From: CAZWES01 sp964632395
Lineage (GTDB): Bacteria > Patescibacteriota > Gracilibacteria > Peribacterales > Peribacteraceae
Assembly (NCBI GenBank): GCA_964632395.1
Contig: CAZWES010000028.1
Span: 1-13,369 of the forward strand
Direction of reading: 5' to 3'
Length of the DNA: 13,369 nucleotides
Shown here piece after piece: positions 7,335-13,206 of this stretch (positions are counted from its first letter, which is position 1; the number at the start of each line of letters is the position of its first letter). The notes beneath the pieces were generated by a model. That model had not been told where the DNA came from. It saw only the letters and a list, made by a program, of their open reading frames with translations, and did not search any database. The translations under genes and the position numbers were made by a program.

Positions 7335-7895
7335 ATGCCCCCCACTTTAAAGCCCTCCACCGACGAATTACGCCTGTACGAGATTTCTATTCTCTTGCCT
7401 GCAGATTTGACAGATAAAGAGAAAAAGGAGGCTCTAAAAGGAGTGGATGACCTTTTTAAGGAGAAGGATGTAAAAATCCTGCACACGGATGAGTGGAAGA
7501 AGATTGGTCTTGCATACAACATAAAAGGAAATTCACACGGTCAGTACACTATCTATTACGTAGAAGGGGACCCTAAAGCTCTGCACGAACTTGATTCATC
7601 GCTCCAGTTTGAACGCAGCATTCTTCGGCACTTAATCATCAAGCTTCCTGTTCCATATGAAGTTGTAGACTGGACCGCACATTACACGGAATGGAAGGAA
7701 TCCAAGGTTCAGGAAAAGGAAGAACAAGCAAAGGAAAAAGAGGAAGAGATGAAACGAAAGATCGTACAACGCGCCACCAAAAAACCCGCAGCAGTCAAAG
7801 CTCCAGTTGAAGAGAAAAAACCCGAAGCAATCGAAGAAGCAGAACTGGAAGAAAAGATTTCCGAACTCGTCTCCGACGAAGATCTGAATCTCTAA
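7335..7895 (+). CDS. rpsF: small ribosomal subunit protein S6 with long charged tail
   Basis: Residues about 13-117 are the S6 ferredoxin-like fold: YEISILLPADLTDKEKK at the start, then IGLAYNIKGNSHGQYTIYYVEG and LRHLIIKLPVPYEVVD. S6 pairs with S18 on the platform of the 30S subunit. The protein is 186 aa, against roughly 95-135 in most bacteria. The extra 70 residues are a Lys/Glu-rich, Ala/Pro-containing tail with coiled-coil character, ending in an acidic stretch (SELVSDEDLNL). ATG 7335 has no Shine-Dalgarno. It heads the rpsF-rpsR-holB-TPR group. The usual middle gene ssb is missing between rpsF and rpsR, where only a short heptamer repeat is found. Confidence 0.93.
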   Translation: MPPTLKPSTDELRLYEISILLPADLTDKEKKEALKGVDDLFKEKDVKILHTDEWKKIGLAYNIKGNSHGQYTIYYVEGDPKALHELDSSLQFERSILRHLIIKLPVPYEVVDWTAHYTEWKESKVQEKEEQAKEKEEEMKRKIVQRATKKPAAVKAPVEEKKPEAIEEAELEEKISELVSDEDLNL

Positions 7896-7905
7896 CACCT
7901 GCGCA

Positions 7906-7935
7906 CTATCCACTTTCCTCTATCCACTATCCACT
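7906..7935 (+). repeat. 7-bp tandem repeat between rpsF and rpsR
   Basis: Four consecutive heptamers CTATCCA, CTTTCCT, CTATCCA, CTATCCA start at 7906, 7913, 7920 and 7927 and are followed by CT. They fill most of the 47-nt gap and end 8 nt before the GTG of rpsR, in the position where a ribosome binding site is expected. The repeat could be slippage-prone spacer DNA or a protein/RNA binding site. Confidence 0.7.
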
Positions 7936-7942
7936 CACGCCA

Positions 7943-8185
7943 GTGCAAGTAATAAAACCCCAAACCGGCTCCCAAACCCCCCCCGGCCGCCGCCCATGCC
8001 CGTTCACAAAAGCCAGGCTGACATATATTGACTGGAAAGACTATCCAACTCTGAAGAATTTTACGGACTACTTCGGGAATATTAAAAAGCGTTACTACAC
8101 CGGAGTTTCTTTGCGACACCAGAAGATGCTTAAGAAAGCAGTGGAGAGAGCTAGATTTATGGGATTGTTGCCATACCGTAAATGA
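7943..8185 (+). CDS. rpsR: small ribosomal subunit protein S18
   Basis: The 80-aa protein carries the S18 signature: CPF near residue 19, IDWKDYPTLKNFTDYFGNI (compare the family pattern IDYKD...L..F....GKI), the conserved Y-T-G-V block, and HQKMLKKAVERARFMGLLPY at the C-terminus. S18 binds 16S rRNA together with S6. The start is GTG at 7943; no in-frame ATG precedes the conserved part and no Shine-Dalgarno is present. Its TGA stop overlaps the holB start as ATGA, implying translational coupling. Confidence 0.95.
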   Translation: MQVIKPQTGSQTPPGRRPCPFTKARLTYIDWKDYPTLKNFTDYFGNIKKRYYTGVSLRHQKMLKKAVERARFMGLLPYRK

Positions 8186-9177
8186 ATCTTCCCTCTTCTA
8201 TCATCGGACACGCTACTCAAAAGGATCAACTCCTCAACGATATTGAAAGTGGATCACTTGCACACGCTTACCTTTTTACAGGCAAAAAACATCTTGGGAA
8301 ATTTACGATCGCGCAGTGGTTCACAAAAGAAATTCTAACCAACGGAAAAAATGAGGAGGAAATGGAGCAGATAAATACACTGCTTGAAAAAAACACTCAT
8401 CCGGATGTTTTGATACTTGATCGTTTGTGGATCGAGGGGATTTGTACAGACTGGAACATCATCGCAAAAAGTTCTACTGCTCCGCAGGGGCATCGGGCAA
8501 AATCCAAAGTTAAGACGGATACAATCGGAATTGATGATATCCGCGCACTGCAGGAGCGCCTTTACGAAACTCCACAAGGTGATCACACAGTTTGCTTAAT
8601 CAGATCGGTTGAACGCCTGCACATTACCGCCGCTAACGCGCTGTTAAAGATCCTGGAAGAGCCGCCTGGGCATGTAATTTTTTGCCTGACTGCGCAATCA
8701 GTAAGTTCTGTACCTGCAACAGTAGTTTCCAGAATGCGTGTTATGCAGTTCTCCCCCGTTCCACAAAAAGAATTGCAACCTCTCGTGGAAAATCTCTCTA
8801 AAGATGATGCAGCAATGGTGCTCGGAATCGCACAGGGTGCTCCGGGGATTGTAATCCGCTGCCTCCAGGAAGATGATCGCCTGCGCCTTGAGCGACAAGT
8901 TAGAATTGATGCACACCATTTTTTGGAACGCGCATCTACACTTGAGCGCATGAAAAGGATGAAAGAAGCACTGGAGGGAGATGAACCGCCCATGCTTTTC
9001 TTCCGACATTTGTTCCTACATTTACAGGAAAAGTTAAGGAGTGATAAGAAGGAAGATGTCGAGAAAGCAAGCACCGCCCTTCACCAAATTCTTTCTCTCC
9101 TGCATACTCTCCAATCGAACGTTAACCGTGATCTTGTAGCAACTCACGCTGCACTCTCTTCATCATCAACATCATGA
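8182..9177 (+). CDS. holB: DNA polymerase III clamp-loader subunit delta'
   Basis: The 331-aa protein is an AAA+ clamp-loader subunit, which helps load the beta clamp on primed DNA. The evidence is the N-terminal IIGHATQKDQL and AHAYLFTG lead-in to the P-loop, the highly conserved NALLKILEEPP (152-162), and the SRx arginine-finger motif (SRM, 183-185, normally SRC). The P-loop is degenerate (GKKHLGKF, with Phe where Ser/Thr binds magnesium) and Walker B reads RSVERL, both consistent with a delta' that does not hydrolyse ATP. The cluster of four zinc-binding cysteines between the P-loop and sensor region of many DnaX/delta' proteins is absent; only one Cys lies there. It overlaps rpsR and the TPR gene by ATGA at each end. 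A tau/gamma subunit is less likely because of the P-loop. Confidence 0.9.
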   Translation: MNLPSSIIGHATQKDQLLNDIESGSLAHAYLFTGKKHLGKFTIAQWFTKEILTNGKNEEEMEQINTLLEKNTHPDVLILDRLWIEGICTDWNIIAKSSTAPQGHRAKSKVKTDTIGIDDIRALQERLYETPQGDHTVCLIRSVERLHITAANALLKILEEPPGHVIFCLTAQSVSSVPATVVSRMRVMQFSPVPQKELQPLVENLSKDDAAMVLGIAQGAPGIVIRCLQEDDRLRLERQVRIDAHHFLERASTLERMKRMKEALEGDEPPMLFFRHLFLHLQEKLRSDKKEDVEKASTALHQILSLLHTLQSNVNRDLVATHAALSSSSTS

Positions 9178-9941
9178 TTTATTTGGTTGTAATGATAACT
9201 TCGGCTGTAGGAATTGTTGCAATAATCCTCCTTAGGGGAATCCTGCGCAGCCGAAACGTACGCCGCATTGCACGCTCTGTTCGCTGGGGATTTTCTGCCG
9301 CAGAAAACCGCAATGCGAAGCTCTTGCCGGATACACCGCTTGAGCGCGATAAAAGATGTCCTCGCACTCGCGCAATCGAATTGCAACAAGTTAGAACTTT
9401 GATAAGACAAGCGGAAAAGGCTCTCGCAAAACTTGATGCCCGCGCAGCCGAGCGTGCACTCATCCAGGCTTTGACAATTCAACCGCATGCCAAAGAGGTT
9501 AAGCTGCAACTTGCAAAAGTTTATCTAACGAGCTCTCGCGAGCCAAAGGCGGAAGCTCTATATCGCGAGCTTTTACAGGATCACGAAGAACCTGCACTCT
9601 ACGCTAACCTAGGCCTTGCGTGTTACAAGCAGAAAAAATATGTGGAATCATGCAAGGCATATCAAAAGGCGCTTAATCTTGATCCAAAAAACCCGGAAAG
9701 AAGTTACGACCTCGGCCGCGCATGCGTTGCAGCAAAAAGATTTGAAGAGGCGGCCCCACTTCTGGAAAAAGCCTCAAAATCCTCTCCACGTGATATTGCA
9801 CTACTGCACCTCCTCGCCCAGTGCCACATGCAACTTGGGGATAGCGAACAGGCGGAAGAGGCTTACAGAAGGATAAATAAGCTGGATCCGAGGGATCAGG
9901 ATGTTAAAGAGAAATTGAAAGAGATGGCTGGGGTGGCATAG
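9174..9941 (+). CDS. membrane-anchored TPR-repeat protein
   Basis: The 255-aa protein starts with a single hydrophobic helix (residues 2-22), then a basic stretch (RSRNVRRIARSVRW) that would place the N-terminal anchor with the TPRs on the cytoplasmic side by the positive-inside rule. About five tetratricopeptide repeats follow from residue 72 to 240, the clearest being PALYANLGLACYKQKKYVES (140-159) ending in ALNLDPKNP, and the last ending in INKLDPRD. TPRs make protein-protein contacts; the partner is unknown. The ATG overlaps the holB stop as ATGA, so it is the fourth gene of the rpsF group. It faces the glycosyltransferase gene, whose stop lies 14 nt away. Confidence 0.85.
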   Translation: MIYLVVMITSAVGIVAIILLRGILRSRNVRRIARSVRWGFSAAENRNAKLLPDTPLERDKRCPRTRAIELQQVRTLIRQAEKALAKLDARAAERALIQALTIQPHAKEVKLQLAKVYLTSSREPKAEALYRELLQDHEEPALYANLGLACYKQKKYVESCKAYQKALNLDPKNPERSYDLGRACVAAKRFEEAAPLLEKASKSSPRDIALLHLLAQCHMQLGDSEQAEEAYRRINKLDPRDQDVKEKLKEMAGVA

Positions 9942-9971
9942 AAGTTTTTAGTTACTAGTCACTAGAAACTT
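9942..9971. terminator. hairpin between convergent genes, weak bidirectional terminator
   Basis: AAGTTT-T-TAGT (9942-9952) pairs with ACTA-G-AAACTT (9961-9971) over an 8-nt loop, with one T-G pair. It sits immediately after the TPR stop and covers the glycosyltransferase stop. The stem is AT-rich with no long U-tract, so termination strength is doubtful. Confidence 0.35.
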
Positions 9972-10986
9972 TCATCCCGTTTAGGAAATTCTTACAATGC
10001 CTTCCCCGATACGTCGGCAGGAATGAGAAAATCTGATATGTCAGTTTTTTGAATCCTCTTGGAATAATTTTCATCCCCAGAACCAGCTTTTCCATTTTCA
10101 CTGCCGACTCCCCAAGCAGTCTTGATCTCTCCCAAACCTCCTCATCCGTAAATTCGTGATGATGGTAGGCCTTGGCGGCGGGCTCATAAAAAAGAGAAAT
10201 GCCAGACTCTGCCAAGCGATTTCCCCACTCAACATCCTCCCAACCGTACAATGTGACATCCTCACGGAAGCGATGTCTGTGGAATATTTTGGAGGGAAGG
10301 CTGATATGGGATGTATACGTGTAAAAATGCTGAATCTCCTCAGGCAAAAAGTTGTGGCGATATTTCTCTATTTTTGGATAACCGAATTGGACTCCACTTT
10401 TTTCCATCCATTTCATGAGTGGCGTGATTTTGAGAGAGGGATGCCAGATCGTGTGTCCAAGCACTAAAAACCCTGATCCCACATTTGGAATTTGAGATTT
10501 GGAATTCTTTTGGAATTCTCGCCTTCGCGCCTGCGCCGCCGTAGCGGCTTCGGCGCGCAGGCGCGTAGCCGGATCGCCAACGTGATATAAGAATGCTTGT
10601 GATAAGTTGGCGATACCGCTACGGCGGAGCGAGGTGGTGCTTGGAATTTTCTGACCTGAATGAGCCTTAAGGTGTCGCTCACACGCATCCGGCGCCAAAA
10701 AAATATCATCCCCAATAAACATCACATACTCTCCCCTCGCTTTATCAAACCCACGATTCCTGCACACCCCCTGCTGACTTTTCGGAACGGCAAAATACTG
10801 CAACTCGAAAGGCCACTCCAAACTCACCATCATCTCCGCCGTTTTTTCGTCCGGCCCATCGGAGACAACAATTACTTCTAAATCCCTACACGTTTGTGCG
10901 GTAATGCAATCGAGGCATTTTCTAAGAATTTGTGGCCGCTGAAAAGTTGGAATAATTATGGAGAGATCGAATTGCACATGTAACAT
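9955..10986 (-). CDS. family 2 glycosyltransferase with internal palindromic insertion
   Basis: The protein is a GT-A fold, family 2 nucleotide-sugar glycosyltransferase, probably acting on cell-surface glycans. From the ATG at 10986 (343 aa): LSIIIPTFQRPQ at the N-terminus, EVIVVSDGPDE (nucleotide-binding Asp), GVCRNRGFDKARGEYVMFIGDD with the metal-binding GDD near 92-94, and YGWEDVEWGNRLAESG (about 247), the acceptor-side ED motif common in this family. Roughly 60 residues between HLKAH and FLVLGHTIWHP (about 111-173) do not look like the family: they are Arg/Ala/Ser-rich, end in NSKSQIPNVG, and coincide with nested inverted repeats, so they appear to be an in-frame insertion in a loop. The frame is open to 11028, but ATG 10986 fits the conserved start and avoids overlap with tsaB, which diverges 10 bp away. 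Substrate is unknown. Confidence 0.85.
   Translation of the reverse strand: MLHVQFDLSIIIPTFQRPQILRKCLDCITAQTCRDLEVIVVSDGPDEKTAEMMVSLEWPFELQYFAVPKSQQGVCRNRGFDKARGEYVMFIGDDIFLAPDACERHLKAHSGQKIPSTTSLRRSGIANLSQAFLYHVGDPATRLRAEAATAAQARRREFQKNSKSQIPNVGSGFLVLGHTIWHPSLKITPLMKWMEKSGVQFGYPKIEKYRHNFLPEEIQHFYTYTSHISLPSKIFHRHRFREDVTLYGWEDVEWGNRLAESGISLFYEPAAKAYHHHEFTDEEVWERSRLLGESAVKMEKLVLGMKIIPRGFKKLTYQIFSFLPTYRGRHCKNFLNGMKVSSD
10527..10627 (-). repeat. nested inverted-repeat element inside the glycosyltransferase gene
   Basis: Three perfect inverted repeats are nested here. CCGCCGTAGCGG (10536-10547) matches CCGCTACGGCGG (10616-10627). ATCGCCAAC (10573-10581) matches GTTGGCGAT (10606-10614). GCGCCTGCGC (10527-10536) matches GCGCAGGCGC (10555-10564). 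Flanking DNA at 10486-10519 has repeated TTTGGAATT words typical of spacer DNA. All of it is read through in frame by the glycosyltransferase. GC content jumps sharply against the surrounding gene. It has the architecture of a small palindromic mobile element. Confidence 0.7.
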
Positions 10987-10996
10987 CGTAGCAACA

Positions 10997-11701
10997 ATGC
11001 CCACTCTTTTCCTCGATACCGCCTCCAAAAATCATCTCCTCGCTCTGTGTGACAGGAAAAAGACTCTTGTAACCAAAAATCTCCCCGAGAAAGGCGAGGG
11101 TGAGCTAATCCCAAAACTTGAGGAAGCTATGAAAGACGTGAATTTGACCTATAAAGATCTCACGCATCTCGCCTGTGCAATCGGACCCGGAGGATTTACA
11201 AGCCTCCGAATTGGCGTGACTGCTGTGAACACGATGGCGTATGCACTTGGGTTGCCATCAGCTGGGATTCATTTGAGTGATCTGTGGAAATCAAGAGTGC
11301 GTGGCGTGTCACCCTTCGAGACACCCCGCCGTGTCACCCCGAGTGATTTTGCGGAGCCGCAGCGAAGCAAAATTGTATCGAGGGGCGGACACGGCGGGGC
11401 TCCTCAGGGTGACGCTGGTTTCCTTTGGCTCCACTCAACCCGCAGAACCCAAATCTTCGTAAAAGGCTTTGGTGCCGATGGCACGGTTACGCCGACTGGA
11501 ATTTTCGGATTGGAAGATGCGGTTAACCTAAAAGGCTCGTATGTCGGTGAGTTGATACCGGAGCATCAGGAGTTGTTGACGCAATGCACACCAATTCCGG
11601 AAGATGAACTTGTGCCGCTTGAGGAGATGCTGCCGGGATTTCTTGCGAAACTTTCGTACAGAGAGCAGCAATTAAGGCCGTGGTATGGGAGGGAAGGATA
11701 A
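10997..11701 (+). CDS. tsaB: TsaB, tRNA t6A-modification scaffold protein, with internal palindromic insertion
   Basis: TsaB dimerises with TsaD and, with TsaE, transfers threonylcarbamoyl to A37 of ANN-decoding tRNAs. From the ATG at 10997 (234 aa) the family marks are LFLDTASKNHLLALCD at the N-terminus, the GPGGFTSLRIGVT block near residue 64 (compare GPGSFTGLRIG) and LHSTRRTQIFVKGF (compare DARRxEVY). It is an ASKHA-fold protein without its own active site. About 40 residues (near 102-140) between LSDLWKSRV and LHSTRRTQ are foreign to the family, rich in Arg, Gly and Pro, and coincide with a 106-bp palindromic element read in frame. The reading frame extends upstream to 10958, but 10997 fits the family's usual start a few residues before the first strand. 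It diverges from the glycosyltransferase across about 10 bp and ends on a shared terminator with nusA. Confidence 0.9.
   Translation: MPTLFLDTASKNHLLALCDRKKTLVTKNLPEKGEGELIPKLEEAMKDVNLTYKDLTHLACAIGPGGFTSLRIGVTAVNTMAYALGLPSAGIHLSDLWKSRVRGVSPFETPRRVTPSDFAEPQRSKIVSRGGHGGAPQGDAGFLWLHSTRRTQIFVKGFGADGTVTPTGIFGLEDAVNLKGSYVGELIPEHQELLTQCTPIPEDELVPLEEMLPGFLAKLSYREQQLRPWYGREG
11308..11413 (+). repeat. 106-bp palindromic element in frame inside tsaB
   Basis: Nested perfect arms are GTCACCCT (11308-11315) with AGGGTGAC (11406-11413), CCCCGCCGTGTC (11324-11335) with GACACGGCGGGG (11388-11399), and ATTTTGC (11346-11352) with GCAAAAT (11367-11373). The arms are symmetrical about the same centre, so the whole segment folds as one long interrupted hairpin. 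The ends (GTCACCCTTCGAGA and CTCAGGGTGAC) resemble a dispersed palindrome seen in many bacterial genomes. The tsaB frame passes through without a stop. Confidence 0.75.
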
Positions 11702-11735
11702 AACGTAGCGAAGGTTCGGTTACCTTCGCGGTTTT
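11700..11735. terminator. bidirectional terminator shared by tsaB and nusA
   Basis: CGAAGGT (11709-11715) pairs with ACCTTCG (11722-11728), extended by AAAAC (11700-11704) with GTTTT (11731-11735) across a small internal loop. T-runs follow in both directions. It overlaps the stop codons of both convergent genes (tsaB 11699-11701, nusA 11734-11736). Confidence 0.75.
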
Positions 11736-13002
11736 ATTCTTTCTTCTCTTCCTCCGACTGAGACGCCCTCTCTGTTTTTTCCTCAGACTCCCGCTCTGCC
11801 ATCGAAGTATCAGTGCTATCGGAATCGGGCGTCTCTACGTCGTCGGATGGATCGGACACGTCCGCGCTACCCTCCACAAACACCGTGACCTTCGGTGCCT
11901 CACCCTTAAGCTCCGCAAGCTTTGCCTGGAACTTGGGCAGCTCCTCGTAGTTGTACATATCAAGCTCAAAGCCGGAGAGCTTTGTTGCCAGGTGGATGTT
12001 CTGCCCTTTCTTTCCAATCGCAAGTGGCCGCTGGGCTTCCTCAACGAAAACTGCTGCACGCTTTTTAACCATTCGTTCTTCCTCATCCGCATATTCCTCC
12101 GCATTCACAATCACAACTGCAGAAATTGCAGCGGGTTGCAAAGCGGTTGAGATTAGTTTGATCGGGTCATCGCTCCACTCAATCATATCCACGCGCTCAC
12201 CGTTCAATTCCTCCATCACCGATCTGATCCTCACACCTTTCTGACCGACGCAAGCTCCAATCGGATCGATTCTCGGGTCTGCGCTTTTAACTGCAACCTT
12301 GCTCCTGAACCCGGGATCGCGTGCGATCGCTTTTATCTCCACATCTCCATTTCTTATCTCCGGAATTTCAAGCTCCAAAAGTTTTCTTACGAGATTTGGG
12401 TGAGTTCGTGAAATCCGAAGGCTTGGCCCCTTGCTGGTCAACTCAACTTTCTCCAGATACACACGGATTCTTTTGCCAGTGTAGTAGTGCTCGCTTGGAA
12501 TCTGCTCTCTCCACGGGAGCGAAACTGCATTACCCTCAATTTCAAGCGTGACCCAGTTTGGCTCCACTTTTGTGACCGTTGCAGTCAAAAGCTCGTCTTC
12601 TCGATCTTTGAACATTTGGTATACCGCCTGCTTCTCCGCTTCATGAATCTTCTGGAGAATTACCTGTTTTGCAGATTGCGCAGCAATGCGGCCGTAACCC
12701 GCGGGAGTAACATCAATCTCAATCTCATCACCTACTTTCGCATCAGGCTTTAGCTTGGAAGCCTCATTCAGTGCGATTTCGATATTATCGTCCTCAACTT
12801 CTTCAACGATCTCCTTGACGAGAAGGATTGAAGGCATGTCCTGATCCTCGCGGAGCACAACGCGAACTTCCTGATCACGGTTTCCGTAATCCTTTTTATA
12901 AGCAGTACCGATTGCCTGTTTAACAGCTTCCAATACCTGATCCGGCGAGACGTTTTTGTCTGCACAGATTTGATTGATGGCGGCCATAAATGAAGCTCTC
13001 AT
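11734..13002 (-). CDS. nusA: transcription termination/antitermination factor NusA
   Basis: NusA binds RNA polymerase and nascent RNA and modulates pausing, termination and antitermination. The 422-aa protein shows the N-terminal polymerase-binding domain (1-130, with DQVLEAVKQAIGTAYKKDYG), an S1 domain (about 133-200, ELLTATVTKVEPNWVTLEIEG), KH1 with DPIGACVGQKGVRIRSV (GQKG at 253-256), and KH2 with RPLAIGKKGQNIHLATKLSG (330). It ends in an acidic Ser/Glu/Asp tail (about 380-422) instead of the helix-hairpin-helix repeats of E. coli NusA. The usual partners rimP and infB are not adjacent: a terminator follows directly, so it seems monocistronic. ATG 13002 has no Shine-Dalgarno; a second ATG (residue 6) is an alternative start. 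Its first eight codons are duplicated upstream in a short open frame, and a promoter and terminator-like hairpin lie in the leader, which suggests regulation by attenuation. Confidence 0.95.
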   Translation of the reverse strand: MRASFMAAINQICADKNVSPDQVLEAVKQAIGTAYKKDYGNRDQEVRVVLREDQDMPSILLVKEIVEEVEDDNIEIALNEASKLKPDAKVGDEIEIDVTPAGYGRIAAQSAKQVILQKIHEAEKQAVYQMFKDREDELLTATVTKVEPNWVTLEIEGNAVSLPWREQIPSEHYYTGKRIRVYLEKVELTSKGPSLRISRTHPNLVRKLLELEIPEIRNGDVEIKAIARDPGFRSKVAVKSADPRIDPIGACVGQKGVRIRSVMEELNGERVDMIEWSDDPIKLISTALQPAAISAVVIVNAEEYADEEERMVKKRAAVFVEEAQRPLAIGKKGQNIHLATKLSGFELDMYNYEELPKFQAKLAELKGEAPKVTVFVEGSADVSDPSDDVETPDSDSTDTSMAERESEEKTERASQSEEEKKE

Positions 13003-13037
13003 AGTAATTTGGGGTAGAAAATTTGAGTGAATGGCTT

Positions 13038-13068
13038 GCCGCGTGGGCGCGAAGCGCCTTTACGCGGC
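13038..13068 (-). repeat. strong GC-rich hairpin in the nusA leader
   Basis: GCCGCGT (13038-13044) pairs with ACGCGGC (13062-13068), and within it GGCGC (13046-13050) pairs with GCGCC (13054-13058) over a GAA loop. It lies between the two copies of the nusA 5' end, 36 nt before the ATG of nusA, and has no U-tract. It is much more GC-rich than the leader around it and could be another of the window's palindromic elements. Confidence 0.65.
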
Positions 13069-13089
13069 GGCCATGAATGATGCACGCAT
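13060..13089 (-). other. 9-codon upstream frame duplicating the nusA N-terminus (MRASFMAA)
   Basis: On the minus strand ATG CGT GCA TCA TTC ATG GCC GCC GCG TAA encodes MRASFMAAA and stops. The first eight residues equal those of NusA, whose codons read ATG AGA GCT TCA TTT ATG GCC GCC: four base differences, all silent. TACCCC precedes both ATGs. So the nusA 5' end is tandemly duplicated, the upstream copy being interrupted by a stop formed with the hairpin at 13038-13068. It may be a relic or a translated leader peptide. Confidence 0.6.
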
Positions 13090-13102
13090 GATAAGGGGTA
13101 TT

Positions 13103-13138
13103 AAAAAAACCACAGCGTCAGGATCAAACCTGACTCTG
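13103..13138 (-). terminator. terminator-like hairpin in the nusA leader (possible attenuator)
   Basis: On the minus strand CAG-A-GTCAGG (13138-13129) pairs with CCTGAC-G-CTG (13122-13113) around a 6-nt loop, with one A-G mismatch, followed by TGG and seven T (13109-13103). It lies downstream of the candidate nusA promoter and before both ATGs, so it would stop the leader transcript. If that promoter is not real it may simply end the gene at the right edge. Confidence 0.55.
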
Positions 13139-13146
13139 CAGACTAA

Positions 13147-13163
13147 GTCATCTCAACGATGAC
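13147..13163 (-). other. small leader hairpin upstream of the terminator hairpin
   Basis: GTCATC (13147-13152) pairs perfectly with GATGAC (13158-13163) over a 5-nt loop. It falls at the predicted 5' end of the nusA transcript. Its sequence also overlaps GTCA words of the terminator hairpin, so alternative pairing is possible but not demonstrated. Confidence 0.35.
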
Positions 13164-13169
13164 AACCCT

Positions 13170-13198
13170 AGTATACAGAGCCCCAGATGTGACTGCAA
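13170..13198 (-). promoter_or_regulatory. candidate nusA promoter
   Basis: On the minus strand TTGCAG (13198-13193) and TATACT (13175-13170) are separated by 17 bp. The -10 matches 5 of 6 consensus bases; the -35 matches only TTG. Initiation near 13163 would give a leader of about 160 nt. The promoter lies just after the stop of the upstream gene. Confidence 0.45.
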
Positions 13199-13206
13199 CC
13201 AAATAA

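Noticed and set aside
6983..7417. 144-aa plus-strand open frame across the PBP/rpsF divergent region
   Set aside because: It runs antisense to the PBP, through the palindromic element and out of frame into rpsF; no family resemblance.
7906..7935. Tandem repeats as a CRISPR array
   Set aside because: The units are 7 bp with no spacers; no cas genes are present in the window.
8182..9941. Recoded TGA (genetic code 25) as in SR1/Gracilibacteria
   Set aside because: TGA terminates rpsR, holB and the edge gene at family-appropriate positions, and no conserved protein here has in-frame TGA.
13115..13136. GTTTGATCCTG on the minus strand, resembling the 5' end of 16S rRNA
   Set aside because: Only about 11 bases match; the sequence forms a terminator-like hairpin followed by a T-run, and nusA leader and coding DNA follow rather than rRNA.
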